From Phlebotomus papatasi (taxonomy: Eukaryota > Arthropoda > Insecta > Diptera > Psychodidae), in NCBI RefSeq assembly GCF_024763615.1, contig NC_077224.1, forward strand, positions 55,810,712 through 55,874,711: a stretch of DNA of 64,000 nt, in the 5' to 3' direction. The notes beneath the pieces are model-generated. The model was not told the DNA's origin, ran no database searches, and was given only the letters and a program-made list of their open reading frames with translations. The first letter of the stretch is position 1; each line of letters begins with the position of its first letter. Position numbers and translations under genes: made by a program. Positions 21,875-33,031 of this stretch are shown here, piece after piece.

Positions 21875-23314
21875 ATTTAGATAAGCGATATTTATGGCAT
21901 AATTATATACGGTTTTATCTTTTAATGATGTTTAATAAAATCATTCTTCAACTTAATATTATTTAAAATCTACTCTATCCAAAGCAAAAACATAATTCAT
22001 TTTGCCCAATATTCATAAACAAAACTAATTGTTGCAGTATTTCATTCGGTTATTGTCATTGTAATATCTACATTCCAATTAACTATATAGTTTCTAAAAG
22101 CTCCTGCGGTGTCAGGAAAATAAATAAACTTTAAATTTTGTGTAAATTTATGATAAAGGCATCGAAATGCTAGTGGTAACGTCCCACTCACAGAAATTAC
22201 AATTAAATCTCTCAATACGGTAAGCGCAAGTTTTTATTTGGACCATGGCCCAATGTTACAAACTGTCTCTTGTTTCGGTTCTATATTTAATTATAAAATA
22301 TTTATTGTAATGTACAGCGAGACAAAAAGTATACTCTGAAATATCTGTATAATTTATGTGTTGCACAATGTACGAAATTATTTCATTATTCTGGCAAAAT
22401 GACCTCATTTTCCATGATGCACAATGTTGTTGAACAATTCTAGTCATTTTTTTCTGTATTCACCACACTTTTTGTCATGAACTACGCCACCGGATAAACA
22501 CCTCGACCTCATCCTCGTTGGATCACACACACTTAATGCAGTCATTGGATGGTTTACGATGGAGCACACAGTGATGATAGTTCGTAAAATAAACATTCAC
22601 ATTTTGGCAAAACAATTGTTTATTTTAATCTACATTTCCATGTAAACTTCCCCTGAACCACATACCCCAGAGATGTATATATAAGCGAATGGAAAATTGT
22701 AGAATTTATGCACTTTACATATGAAACAAAATACTTAACATGCAAATTGCATTTACTCTTATTTATTCACACCAAACCTTTAAAGAAAAATGTTTCTTAT
22801 CCTTCTAAATAATACGATCCCTGGCAAAATTTATCAACTAAGCTATGCATTTTTCTTACCTTTAATAACGAATACGAAATTTTTCCCCATTAGGATTTTT
22901 TTTTCGGAATATAAGAGCGTTAATCAGGTATATCATATGATCTAGTCTAGACTCACATAAGCGTTTCTGATGATTTTTAGTTTTATTTTTTTATTTCGAA
23001 CATCTTTATAATTTTGTATAGACATAAAGATTTCTTATAATGTATAAGACAAACAATTTTTTTTTAATAAATAGTAAAATACGTATATACTCATCGGGTC
23101 TTAAAATTAAAAAAATAATAACAATTTTATAAATAAATCAGAAAGAAATAATATTAATAGACATTTCCAACTGTATAAATCATTTTATAAATAGTTAATC
23201 TGTCTTGGAAACAATTCAAAACGTTTTTAAAAAATCATCTTTAAATTCACCATCTTGATTTGCTGAAAAGTAATCTCACTCACAGTGGAAGGCAAGGCAA
23301 AGGCAAGGTTTTCA
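21875..23314. other. No recognised gene
   Basis: Mostly AT-rich. About 22440-22690 is less AT-rich and may be conserved non-coding sequence, which cannot be tested here. Confidence 0.4.
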
Positions 23315-24020
23315 GGCGTATTTCTCAACCGAATGGTGTAATGTCTATACTCGTTGGAAACTCCTTGAAATTCCTGACCAGCTTAAGCCAATTTCAATTG
23401 ATTGTAAACCGATTATGAACTGGCAATGAACCAGTTCATAACAAATAAATAAGTTTTATCTGAAATTCAATTACATTACTCCTAAAGTATTTTGCGCATA
23501 GTTTTGAATATTTTATAAATCTGTTGAATTCGGTTGCGAACCGGTAATGAACAGATTATGAACTGATAATAATAATAATAAAAATAATAATTAATAATTC
23601 TGGCACAACATTCCATGAAGGAACTAGGCCTTCCCGGAAGGGGAATTCTAGCCATGCATTATTATTTTTTCTTGTACGGGATTAGGTTCTCAGTCTCATG
23701 CCCGTGGAATCAAATGCAGTGAAGCTCACTGGATACAATCCGAACACCTTTAACGCCAGAAAAATTCCTGGTGACTGAAAGGGGATTCGAACCCAGGACA
23801 CTTGCATCATAGAGCGAGTGCTCTGCCACTTGACCCATTGAGTGCCCAAGCTTATGAACTGATAAGTAATTTTTTATCTAAAAAGCCTAAAAATCAATTT
23901 TATTACATTATTTTATATATTATTTTGTGAATCGGTTCAAATCGGTTGAATGATGCAAAAGTACTTTTGAGGTACGACATCTAAGTCACGAATTCGAGCA
24001 CTTCGCAAAGCCTGATTTTA
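23315..24020 (+). mobile_element. C part of AC repeat, split by SINE-D
   Basis: CGTATTTCTCAACCGAATGG to CACTTCGCAAAGCCTGA. It is interrupted at 23570 by a reverse-oriented SINE flanked by TTATGAACTGATAA duplicates. The A part is absent. Confidence 0.8.
23570..23851 (-). mobile_element. tRNA-derived SINE, family D (282 bp, near full length)
   Basis: On the minus strand the head carries an A box (TGGGTCAAGTGGCAGAG) and a perfect B box (GGTTCGAATCCC), so it retains an internal RNA polymerase III promoter by sequence. A tRNA-unrelated body follows, then an AAT/ATT-rich tail (23570 to about 23600). A 14-bp duplication TTATGAACTGATAA (23556-23569, 23852-23865) brackets it. This is target-primed retroposition, requiring LINE enzymes in trans (family knowledge). 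Confidence 0.9.
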
Positions 24021-24074
24021 AAAAGAATGGCCAAAAACATTTTTTTATTTTCGTCCTTAATTTGTCTCTAATGT

Positions 24075-24660
24075 CTTGTGAGATTTTCAGGAAGTGCTAA
24101 GCAAATTAAACATTTTGGGAGTCTAATTCTCGAAACACCACAACATTTTCGTTCATATGCAAGTTTTATTCAGGGCGTGGGTTTATTTTACTGTGGGAGA
24201 AACACTAAGTCCCAGTCCCAGGGTGATGAAAAATTTGTGCAAGGCTACTTTCCTGTACAACTATTCGACTAAAATTTGTTCTGCCTAATGATATTGAAGT
24301 AAATTTTGCTCCTAATACTATAAATATTTCGCTTATAAGCCCTGATGGCGCTTACTTGAATAATAGTAAAAACTTATAGAAGGTAATTAGAGAACTGAAG
24401 CTGCCATCCATTTTTCACTTCATGAGAGTGAACCGTCCACCGCGACTGATATTCAAATACTGCAGACTAACAGTGAAGAGCCCTAAAGTAATATATCAGT
24501 ACCCATAAGGATGATAGAGGTTGAACATGTCAAAGGAAAAAAGATTAGGACTATTGGTGCGGGTTACGGTCGTCAATTGGGTTAACATTCATCGAATAGA
24601 CTACAGCGTACACGTTTAAAAGATTTAATTACAAAGTATGCTTATATTTTTGAATGTTAG
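24075..24660 (+). pseudogene. Possible decayed coding relic of unknown family
   Basis: Several frames in series look protein-like but are separated by stops and shifts: 24078-24272 (..HFRSYASFIQGVGLFYCG.., ..KFVQGYFPVQLFD), 24284-24379 (NDIEVNFAPNTINISLISPD..), 24400-24489 (..HFSLHESEPSTATDIQIL..) and 24510-24583 (..IEVEHVKGKKIRTIGAGYG..). Codon composition differs from the surrounding AT-rich noise. I do not recognise the family. It could be a retroposed pseudogene or part of a retroelement. It may also be chance. Confidence 0.25.
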
Positions 24661-26317
24661 GTTTTTTGTTTTAAAAATTTTTAATTTATAGTAACTTGAA
24701 GAAATATTTTCTACGTTTTATTAATGAAAAAAAAGTTGCTCTTCACTTCTTTCGTACATAGTTCTTTAACATGTTCATAATTTTTGTACTTAAAAATAAA
24801 AAAAACTCACGATGATAAGTCGGATTTCTTTTTTTATAATTGTCATGTATTGACAGGATGTAAAAAGTGATAATGTATGGATAAGACCGACCCGGCTATA
24901 CAATAGCATTCAGAACCGGATCGGACCTCTTCTATTATAAGCTTCTGAATAAAGGACATCTCAATAATATTGATGTAATTTTTTAATATAAATTTCCATT
25001 CTATAATGATAATATAAGATAATTAATTATAATTTCTTGAATTTAAAACACTTCAATATATCTTAAATTTTATATAACTCCACCAATTGAACATTCAAAA
25101 CTTACTTTTACATTTACTCTGTAATTTCATTCTAGAACTTAAATAAATATTATAGTTTTGCTTTTAGTATTTATAAAGCCTTCTGGAGAAGCTCTAATAT
25201 TCGTAAAAGCTATCTAACTTAGTCCTTATAGTCAAAAGCTTGTGGCGATGCATGAAATTCACTAACACGGAATATTATGTGGAAAAACATAACAAATTGT
25301 TGCAACAAACTTTATTGATTTTTTCTGAATTAATTTCCAATTGCACATATAAATATTTTAAATTGAGTGGCAAGAACACGCACAAAAGAGTATGATACTA
25401 TACTGAAAAATTCATAAAATGTGTGACAGCTTTTAAAAAGCTTTTAGATACTGAATGTCACCATCAATATAAATTTTAAATTCATGGTCAAATGGCTGTA
25501 TATTTTTGCAAAGGAGATTTTAATTCTGTGATGGCTTATTTTATCAACACAAAATAAGTTAATTTTGAAAGAAAACATTATATCTCATAGGAAGTTCAAA
25601 ATGCCAAAGTTTCGCAAAAGCTGAACCCAACAGAGTATCATGTCAAAATTCATTAAGGAAATGTACTCTCATCTTGGATAGGAAACATTTAAAGTAAAAT
25701 CCGCATGAAAATAGTCTACATTCTCTCAACTGCATTTGCAATTATGATCTAGATTTCAATTAGCTACTTGAGAAGTTTTCCTGTTTTTGTTGTAAGAGGA
25801 AATGGTTGTATTTTAGTTTGGAAAACTGCCTCGAGAATCAGTTTCGCTGTACTCAGAATTTATTGCAATGCTTGGGATGTTCATTACGATTTTGCTTTTG
25901 AGAATGAAATTGAGGTTTATGGAGAAAATTTGGATTTATTAGCATTTTAAATTATAGTATAAATGTATGACAATAAATTTGCATTCGAAATAATTCACAC
26001 CAGTTTAATGGTATGGTCTCTAACTCCAAAATTCACTAGATACCACACAATTACAATGTATTAATGCAATTTACTTGTTTACATACTCCACAGTCCAGTA
26101 CATCCAGTATTTAATTGCCTAGAATTACGATGCATTCTAAAATATTTATTTATTTTTCAATTAGCTCTGTCTTTAATAGTTTAACATTTAGCTGTCATTA
26201 CACTAATGATAATGATTCTTTTTACTTTAAAAATTTTAATTTGTCGGATGGTTCATTGAGCAGATATTCTGAAGATAATTCTTTTATTAAAAAAAAAATA
26301 GATAATATTGTTTAAAC
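24661..26317. other. No recognised gene
   Basis: AT-rich. A 60-codon frame at 25768-25950 has balanced composition but no motif, no neighbouring exon and no splice context that I can defend. Confidence 0.35.
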
Positions 26318-26329
26318 ATTGTACTTTTA

Positions 26330-26610
26330 GGCACTCAATGGGTCAAGTGGCAGACCACTTGCTCTATGATGCAAGTGTCCGGGGTTCGAATCCCCTTTAC
26401 GGCACCAGGAATTTTTCTGGCGTTAAAGGTGTTCGGATTGCACCCATTGAGCTTCACTGCACTTGATTCCATGGGCATGAGACTGACAACCTTATCCCGT
26501 ATAAGAAAAAATAATAATGCATGTGTAGAAATCCCCTTGCGGGAAGGCCTAGTTCCTTCATGGAATGTTGTGTCAGCATTATTATTATTATTATTTTTAT
26601 TATTATTATT
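26330..26610 (+). mobile_element. tRNA-derived SINE, family D (281 bp, full length)
   Basis: The head GGCACTCAATGGGTCAAGTG has an A box and the B box GGGTTCGAATCCCC. An anticodon-like stem CTTGC/GCAAG encloses TCTATGAT. The body has AGGAATTTTTCTGGCG and ATTCCATGGGCATGAGACTG, and the tail is (ATT)n. A 12-bp duplication ATTGTACTTTTA lies at 26318-26329 and 26611-26622. It is the least diverged copy in this window, with both polymerase III boxes intact. Confidence 0.92.
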
Positions 26611-26622
26611 ATTGTACTTTTA

Positions 26623-27237
26623 TATCCCTAAAAGCCTGAATTCTATTTTTATATTGAAAAAGAAAACATCAAAGCAAAAAAATGCTGTTTTCTTTGCCTT
26701 CATGTCCCAAATAACTCCTTAAGTCAAAATAATATTCTACTATAGATATGACAACTTAAATAATCTCAATTATAATGTCAACTATTTCCAGCTAAAAAAG
26801 ATTCTAGTAACCATGATAAAATGTTACTAGGCACAATTTTCCAAAAATCGTGATAACAGCGCCACATGCGGTGTTTTCAACAACTTTGCGAGTTCAACAA
26901 AGTTTGAGAGCTAGGGGAAGGAATAATCCGATTCCCGTCAGATTATTCACTTGCTCTGGTGAGAACTTTCTAGTGAATTCTTCCTCTGCTTGGACTGATT
27001 TTCGGATATTTTTACGACCTCTAGTAACGGCTCTTTCGAGCCACCGAGTTTAAGACAGCAAAAACCTCTTGTGTAGGCTACCGCCGGGGGTGCCTCGAGA
27101 GAGTTTTAAATCAAGGTTAGAAATAAATTCCCAACCTTGTAGTCCGGCAAAAGAATGCCTCTAGGGATGAATTTCTCAACGAAATTTCCCTTTAAAAAAA
27201 GATTTTCAAAAATTTTGCCATAGGTCCTAAGGCTTTT
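26623..27237. other. No recognised gene
   Basis: About 26840-27100 is noticeably richer in G+C than its surroundings (for example GTAGGCTACCGCCGGGGGTG) and may be a retroelement fragment; no family recognised. Confidence 0.35.
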
Positions 27238-27412
27238 TAAGGAAATCTTGTGGAAATCCCCTGGAATTCCTGTGGAAGTCCTATATAATTCCTTTGGAAA
27301 TCTCATGATGACCCCGTGGAAATCCCCTCGAAATCCCGTGGAAGTCCCGTGGAGACCCCGTTGAATTACCATGGAAATCCTGTGCAAATCCCTTGGAAAT
27401 TCCATAGAAAAC
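27238..27412. repeat. Minisatellite, about 12-bp unit
   Basis: About a dozen imperfect GTGGAAATCCC-type units in tandem (GTGGAAATCCCC, GTGGAAGTCC, TTGGAAATCTC and so on). The apparent open frames on both strands here are products of the repeat. Confidence 0.8.
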
Positions 27413-27455
27413 CAGTGATAAGCCTAGATAAGCTTATGGTAGCTGAGTTTCTTTA

Positions 27456-27740
27456 CAGGCGCGGGCGTCAGTGGCGCATCAGACAAGAACGTTGGATCTT
27501 CGGCGGATAAGATCTCTGACTCGACTCTCAAAGTTGTGAATTCGAGTCCCACCCGGTGCAAGCAACTGAATGTCAAGAAAAATGCATTTTCACTGTGATA
27601 TATCGTAATAAAAATGCACTGCCTCTGCCCAAAAAACTACTGGAACATGGCAGAAGCATTCACATAACGAAGAAGGCGTTCCTGGTCGATCTACGATCAG
27701 CAGATTCTTCCAACACGGAATATACGATAACATGATTGAA
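27456..27740 (+). mobile_element. tRNA-derived SINE, family E (long copy)
   Basis: The tRNA-like head is GTCAGTGGCGCATCAGACAA (A-box region), then an anticodon-arm-like CGTTGGATCTTCGGCGGATA, then the B box GAATTCGAGTCCCACC. It continues with CGGTGCAAGCAACTGAA. The body is unrelated to SINE-D, and an AT-rich tail follows (about 27745-27790). It is related to the inverted copy at 4195-4318. It ends where a C repeat fragment begins. Confidence 0.7.
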
Positions 27741-27789
27741 TTATAAAAAATATAATATATAATTATAATATATAAAATTATAAATATAT

Positions 27790-28035
27790 ATTCCAATCGG
27801 TTTTGAATCGGTAATGAACCGGTTCATAACCGCGATACAAAATTTTTATCTGAAAATCAATCCTATTACTTTTAAAACTTTTTTGGGGGATCTTCTGAGA
27901 GATTTATGAATCGGTTCAAATCGGTTGATAACCAATAAACGGTAAATGATGCGAAAGTACTTTTGCGGTATAGTATCTAAGTCACGAATTCGAGCATTTC
28001 GCAAATCCTGGGATGCTTTGCCACCTCTTTTTTAA
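27790..28035 (+). repeat. C part of AC repeat, 5'-truncated
   Basis: TCCAATCGGTTTTGAATCGG to CATTTCGCAAATCCTGGGAT, then GCTTTGCCACC, aligns with 1370-1725. Confidence 0.75.
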
Positions 28036-28676
28036 ATCTTTTTTTATAAGAAGCACTTTTCTTGTTTTCTGCTTTTCCGGGGTTTCCTTTTCCTTGTCCA
28101 TCTGGAATAAAAAGAAAACTTCAAAGTTTAAAATTATATTCTGTTTAAAATCCTCCTATTGTATCCTATAATCCATAAAATATTTCACAGAAAAATTACA
28201 GCTAAGTCATTTTGTGCTTTCTAAAACAGTAATAGAGAATTTTCAACAGCAATTCAATAATACTGCATTTAATTCCATCTTCAATATCGCTAAAAATCGA
28301 TTTGTCCCAATATTAAGGAAAAACTGCGACGAAAAAGTGTGAGAAAAAGTTTTCGTATTATAACTTTATTTCGCGTATATACAGTCAATATTCAACTCCA
28401 ACTTGGCATTGCATTTGGCCTCCGGTGAATGTCTATCATCGTGTATGGAGTTGGAAACTCAACATGAAAAAAACTTTAACCAATTTTCTTGTTTATTCAT
28501 CTGACAAGGATGTAAGAGAGTTAAAAAAAAAGTTCCCTGAAAACTTAGTCATCAAGTCACCAAAAGAAGTAGACACCCAGGAATAAGTTTGATTTGGTTT
28601 AAAATGCAGTGTTGAATTTTCTCTATTTGAGCTATATTAGATTTCTTGCCATTAAAACCAGTCAGAGTAAGAGCAG
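28036..28676. other. No recognised feature
   Basis: AT-rich unique-looking DNA. Confidence 0.4.
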
Positions 28677-28678
28677 TA

Positions 28679-28896
28679 GGGGAAAGTGCGGTACCTTCGG
28701 ACGCCTCAAGCTTCGAACAACTTTTTTTATACATTCTTAATAGATTTGACTCATGACTCTATTCTGGAAATTTGAGGCATATTAGACCACATATTAAAAT
28801 ATAATATTAGACTGCGCCAAATTAATTAAAAACATATTGAAAAAAATCAGTTGTTTAAAGCTTGATTGAGTCGTCCGAAGGTAGCATGCTTTCCCA
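28679..28896. mobile_element. M MITE (218 bp)
   Basis: GGGGAAAGTGCGGTACCTTC, then GGACGCCTCAAGCTT, pairs with the right end AAGCTTGATTGAGTCGTCCG, then AAGGTAGCATGCTTTCCC. TA occurs on both sides (28677-28678, 28897-28898). It shares a GGGGAAA start and TA target with L but has a different body. Confidence 0.8.
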
Positions 28897-28898
28897 TA

Positions 28899-30604
28899 TA
28901 AACAATCGCGCTTTTTTTAACTTGTCACCGGTCTGGAAATTAAAAGATAAAACGGACTGTCCATTCAAAAATGTTATTTTCAAACATTTTTATCTCTTTT
29001 TCCTCATCCCCTTTTTAGATAAAATTTCATAGAATAGCTTTTTAACTCTGAAAGGACTTATGTGGGTGTATAAATGAATGTTTTAAACAGTTCAAGCATT
29101 GCAATTGGAATAAGCAATAGCACGTTTAATAGTTATTTCAGCAACGTTGTATGAATTTTCCAAAAGTTTTCGGGAAATGTTCTTCTTTTTCACTTTCTAC
29201 ACAGTCTTTCTTTTGTAAACTTTGAACATTTCTTTGAAAGTGTTTTTGAATGTACTGCAGAAGATTAAAATTATGCTAATAACCAGAAAGTGGAAAAGAC
29301 TTAAGATATTGTTGGGTAATTTAAAATTTCAGTATTTGTAAGATAATTCTTTTCTCAAGCGATTTTTGCGAAGAAACATGAAAAAAAATTTACTAAACTC
29401 TATTGAAAGTCATGTTTGTAATCCTTCTATTAAAGACTATCCTGCCTTGTATCCTGCACTTTTCTCTCACTACGGTAGCTTTCTAGTCTAATTAGGTGTC
29501 TAAGCCCAACCACACCAGTGATATGGTAAAAGTTCTTAGAGTATAATGTAAAAAAAAAAGTTAATTTGAAACTTTCCATCGCAGAAGAACGAAGCAATAA
29601 AAGTTGCTTTTGATGAAAAATGAGAAAGCTTGGAGCAATCACTTTAGAAAGATACACAGCAAGATTTAGCAATGTGGTGCACTTCTTTGACAAAGGTGAA
29701 ACATTTGTCTTCAATTGCAACTTTTAACCAGGTATACAAGGAAGTTGTTGAGAAGTTTATGGACTTGGTGAGTGTTGGTGGTGCAAAGATTCCTCTACAA
29801 CTATAGAGATATTTTTGTATCTAGCCAAACAGCCATAACATTTCTTTCTCTCTCAACTTAAAATAAATTCACATTTTCCTTTCTTCTTCCGCAAATGTTC
29901 TATTTTCTATTCTATCTTTCTATTTTTCTGCTCAACCAGCAATTTTACATCAAAATAGCAAAGGGAAATGCTTTTAACCAAAAACTGAGGATATCACTGA
30001 AGATTCCAATCTATGTTAAACTCGAAAATTTCTCATTTTCCTTCAACACAATTCTTCCATGAGCATAAATTTCATTTGACTCATTTTATTACCTCCCATT
30101 TCGGGGTGGGATTTTCCAACACATCTCTCACGTGCCCTAAGTGCATTTCAAAAAGTGTCCCTCATACCCAAAAAATTTCACCATGGATGAAAATGAGAAA
30201 TGAATAAAATGTTTCTGAGAAGGTGATGACACAACTGATCGATAGTCTTGGGTGGTTGAAAAGAAAAATTGCTCAAGTGCTGAAAGTGCATTTAACATAT
30301 TCACGTGTCGAATTTCAAGTAAGAGTCCCCCCAGGAAGGTTGTATCATCGATGGCACTTTATCAATTTTCCATCCACGCGGCAAATTTATGCAGTGAAAA
30401 TTGGTGGAAAAGTATATCAAGGGGTAACAAACTGCAAATTTATGTTTCTCATAAAATCTGACAATAATACTTTAATATTAGGTGGTACCACAATGAATTA
30501 CTAATTGCTATATATAAAATTTTATTGGTAATATTAAATTTTATACTATTGTGAAAATCAATATGAAACACCAATATCTTCATGATTTAGATGAAGTATG
30601 AGAA
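28899..30604. other. No recognised gene
   Basis: Unique-looking DNA with only short frames (longest about 95 codons, no motif). Confidence 0.4.
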
Positions 30605-30956
30605 ATAATGTCACACTGTTTGTCAATCTGTCCGTCAACACCTCTAGAGACCAAATACTCAGAGACATACACCTTGGATCTTCGGGGGACCCCCTATAAG
30701 TTGACCGAAGGACGTGCCCCTCATTGCTTCCTCACTCCTAAATTTTTTTTTTTTTGGGATTGCTCAAAGACACATCATGTAATTCTTCTTTTTTTAATTC
30801 ACGGATGTATTTTAGAAGTTATCTAGGCGGACATTGCGTTCATATACGAAAATTACGTTAAATTATTGTTGTAGGACTATTAAACCTAACATGAGTTCGA
30901 GGAAGAAAGCCCGTCCTGGCGAAAACTCTTCTAAGGGCCTCGACAGACCTGAAGAT

Positions 30957-31060
30957 TAGCCGAGAGACGGCTTAGCGTAATTATATTCGAAATAATGGTT
31001 ACACTTCATTTCCATCATTTTCCACTAAGTCGTATCTTGGGTTAAGTCGTAAGTGTGTCT
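30957..31060. mobile_element. U element, longer copy
   Basis: The right end TTAAGTCGTAAGTGTGTCT matches 9894-9957 in inverse. The inner pair GAGACGGCTTAGCGTAAT / CTAAGTCGTATCTTGG gives a diverged left arm. Confidence 0.5.
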
Positions 31061-31124
31061 AGGGCATAAGCCAACGATACCAATACCAATCACTATTCAG
31101 CTGAGATGATGACTCTAAGCGGTA

Positions 31125-31372
31125 GCAGTCAAAATTCCAAAAGCCAAAATCCCGAAAACCAAAATCCCGAAAGCCAAAATCTCGAAAGCCAAAATCCTGA
31201 AAGCCAAAATCCCGAATGTTCAAAATCCTCAAAGAGATGAAAGTATATGGAGGAAAATGTTTAGAATAATTTCCCAAGACACAGAAGATTTCCCTTTCCC
31301 TCCAGCAAGCGCGGGTGCAATCGTGGGAGTAGCTATGACACTTCTAAGAATTCGAGATTTTGACCGGGGCCC
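31125..31372. mobile_element. T element copy 1 with tandem CCAAAATCCCGAAAG units
   Basis: The left side has five to six 15- to 16-bp units of the CCAAAATCCCGAAAG type. The body (GAATAATTTCCCAAGA, GCAATCGTGGGAG) aligns with the copy at 35812-36008. The right end GAGATTTTGACCGGG is the start of an inverted unit. A minus-strand frame with a repeated Phe-Gly-Phe-Arg-Asp pattern here is a product of the repeat, not a gene. Confidence 0.75.
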
Positions 31373-31626
31373 GACTAACAGCGGCTAACCTCAAGTTACG
31401 ATATCGCTGTAGTTCCACTAAATGGGTTTGTAAGTTATTGACGAGTTATTCCGAAGGGACAATCGAAATCGGTCTTCACCAGTAAAGAACGTCAGGAGCG
31501 CCAGGACAACGTCTGATTCGCGGCTCTCTTGGAGTGAGAAAGCGGAACTCACTCCCGAAGACAAGCGTTGAAGAGTGCTCCAGCATGTTCTAGTGCATGC
31601 TTGAAGCAATTCTTGCTACATTAATC
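31373..31626. other. GC-richer insert of unknown origin
   Basis: The composition contrasts with the AT-rich surroundings and the piece lies inside a broken AC copy, so it arrived as an insertion. Broken frames are present on both strands; no family recognised. Confidence 0.4.
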
Positions 31627-31808
31627 CTAATATAATTTTTCCAAGGTTAAAGTTTAAAAAGGATCTAAAAGCTTATGTCTCAACCGAATTTTATCATGTT
31701 TAGTCTCGTTGGAAAGGTCTGGAAATTCATGACAAGTCTGAACCGGTTCCAATCAGCTATGAATCGGTTTTGAACCAATAATTAATTTTTATCCGGAGAT
31801 AAATTGTA

Positions 31809-32035
31809 GGGTGAAAGGAACATCTATTGAACTTTAAGAACTCGTGTCAGGACCTATTGATACCCTACTCTGTACTATTTGGAATACGAAATTTTAACAT
31901 TTATCCTTATCGAAAACCTAAGATTAATGAAAAACGCCATACTACTTATATTTTATTAGACACATTAAATAAATTTCAACATTTTGATACAAGTATCAAT
32001 AGGGGTTCCTTGTCGAAGAGGTGTTCATTGGACCC
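31809..32035. mobile_element. F MITE copy 2 (227 bp), nested in AC
   Basis: GGGTGAAAGGAACATC to GGTGTTCATTGGACCC, TA on each side (31807-31808, 32036-32037). Excision in silico rejoins the C sequence (..TTGTATGAGTCCTAAAATATT), colinear with position 1435 onward. Confidence 0.85.
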
Positions 32036-32106
32036 TATGAGTCCTAAAATATTTTGGACGATCTTCTGAATGATTTATGAATAACTTCAATTCGGTTGAG
32101 AACTAG

Positions 32107-32405
32107 ACTGTCTAGTTTAATCACGGAAAAACCTATTATTTAGTTTAAAATCCCTAAAATACATTTTAATAAGGTGTCATCTTTTTTTCCAAAGTGTATC
32201 AGTGCTTGTATTCGTAGGTAGTAAAATGTGAAGTGGCAATCACTCGGCATCATATGGCTCACACACACAGAGACATTTCAACGAACCTATGTAGTCTCTT
32301 ACTACATAGCAGGTAAACGTTCAGAATTTGCCCCCAAGTTAGATCAATAGTAAATCGTTATGGACCCCAAAAATTGTTCGAAAAAATAATTCACGGAGAG
32401 CTATA
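32107..32405. other. Spacer between two oppositely oriented AC copies
   Basis: No recognised feature beyond a short hairpin CTATGTAG/CTACATAG near 32290. Confidence 0.4.
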
Positions 32406-33030
32406 GAGACCTCTCAGTTCTATAGGATATTCTATAGGTTTCTATAGGATTCTATATAGGTTCAATAGGAAGCTATCGGTTCATTACCGATTCATAACCA
32501 TTTGAAATCGGTTAAGATTTGTTAGGAATTCCAAACGAGCCCATACAGTTGAGAAATACGCTCTCTCTAGAGCCTTTTTAGCCTTTGACCTTAAACGACC
32601 GTTGTTCAACCGGAACGATTAAACGAGATTTTCGTATATGGATGAAATGTCCGCCTAGAAAACCGAGTTTTCGAGCAATCCCAAAAATATAGTTTTAGTT
32701 GGGAAGAAGAGAGGTTGGTGGAAAATAAGGAGCATGTTGTTAATGGTCCCAGGCTCGTCCTATAGGCGGTCCCCCGAAGGTCCCAAGTCTCTATCTCTAA
32801 CCGTTTGGGCTCAAGGCTATGGTTACAGAGGCACAGACAGGCATATGCACAGACGAACAGACACAGAGACGGACAGACGGATAAACAGCATGACATCACT
32901 TCTCAGCAAACCGTCTGAAACGTTGAGATATATTGAGAAAAGTGGTCCCCGAGTGGTAATAATGGACATTTTGGGGGATGAAAAAATCAAGAGATTATAT
33001 ACTGCTCACTCTGTGGAGTTTGAGCAGTAA
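32406..33030 (-). mobile_element. AC composite repeat, copy 4
   Basis: Reading the minus strand: TGCTCAAACTCCACAGAGTG start at 33030, GTCTGTCCGTCTCTGTGTC block, GGCGGACATTTCATCC block, then the C part (GAGAGCGTATTTCTCAACTG) to about 32470. It is truncated in C. CTATAGG-type short tandem units (32412-32460) lie at the truncated end. Confidence 0.75.
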
Positions 33031-33031
33031 A

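Larger units (their letters stand above)
30605..32106 (+). mobile_element. AC composite repeat, copy 3, broken by several insertions
   Basis: The A part (30605 to about 30885) holds CTGTTTGTCAATCTGTCCGT and the GGCGGACATTGCGTTCATAT block. Homology resumes at about 31627 (AATCCTAATATAATTTTTCC), enters the C part at TGTCTCAACCGAATTTTATC and ends near 32106. About 740 bp of foreign DNA (U, T and an unidentified GC-richer piece) and an F MITE have landed in it. The left terminus is missing. Confidence 0.65.

Noticed and set aside
26330..26405. Possible tRNA gene
   Set aside because: A and B boxes are good, but the acceptor stem does not close, and the unit continues as a 281-bp SINE with tail and target duplication.
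27106..27405. Minus frame with repeated His-Gly/Thr-Ser-Thr words
   Set aside because: Product of the 12-bp minisatellite.
31059..31277. Minus frame with repeated Phe-Gly-Phe-Arg-Asp pattern
   Set aside because: Produced by the CCAAAATCCCGAAAG tandem units of the T element, not a repetitive protein.
32734..33030. 98-codon plus frame and its minus counterpart
   Set aside because: Both lie wholly within the AC repeat; other AC copies do not keep the frames open.
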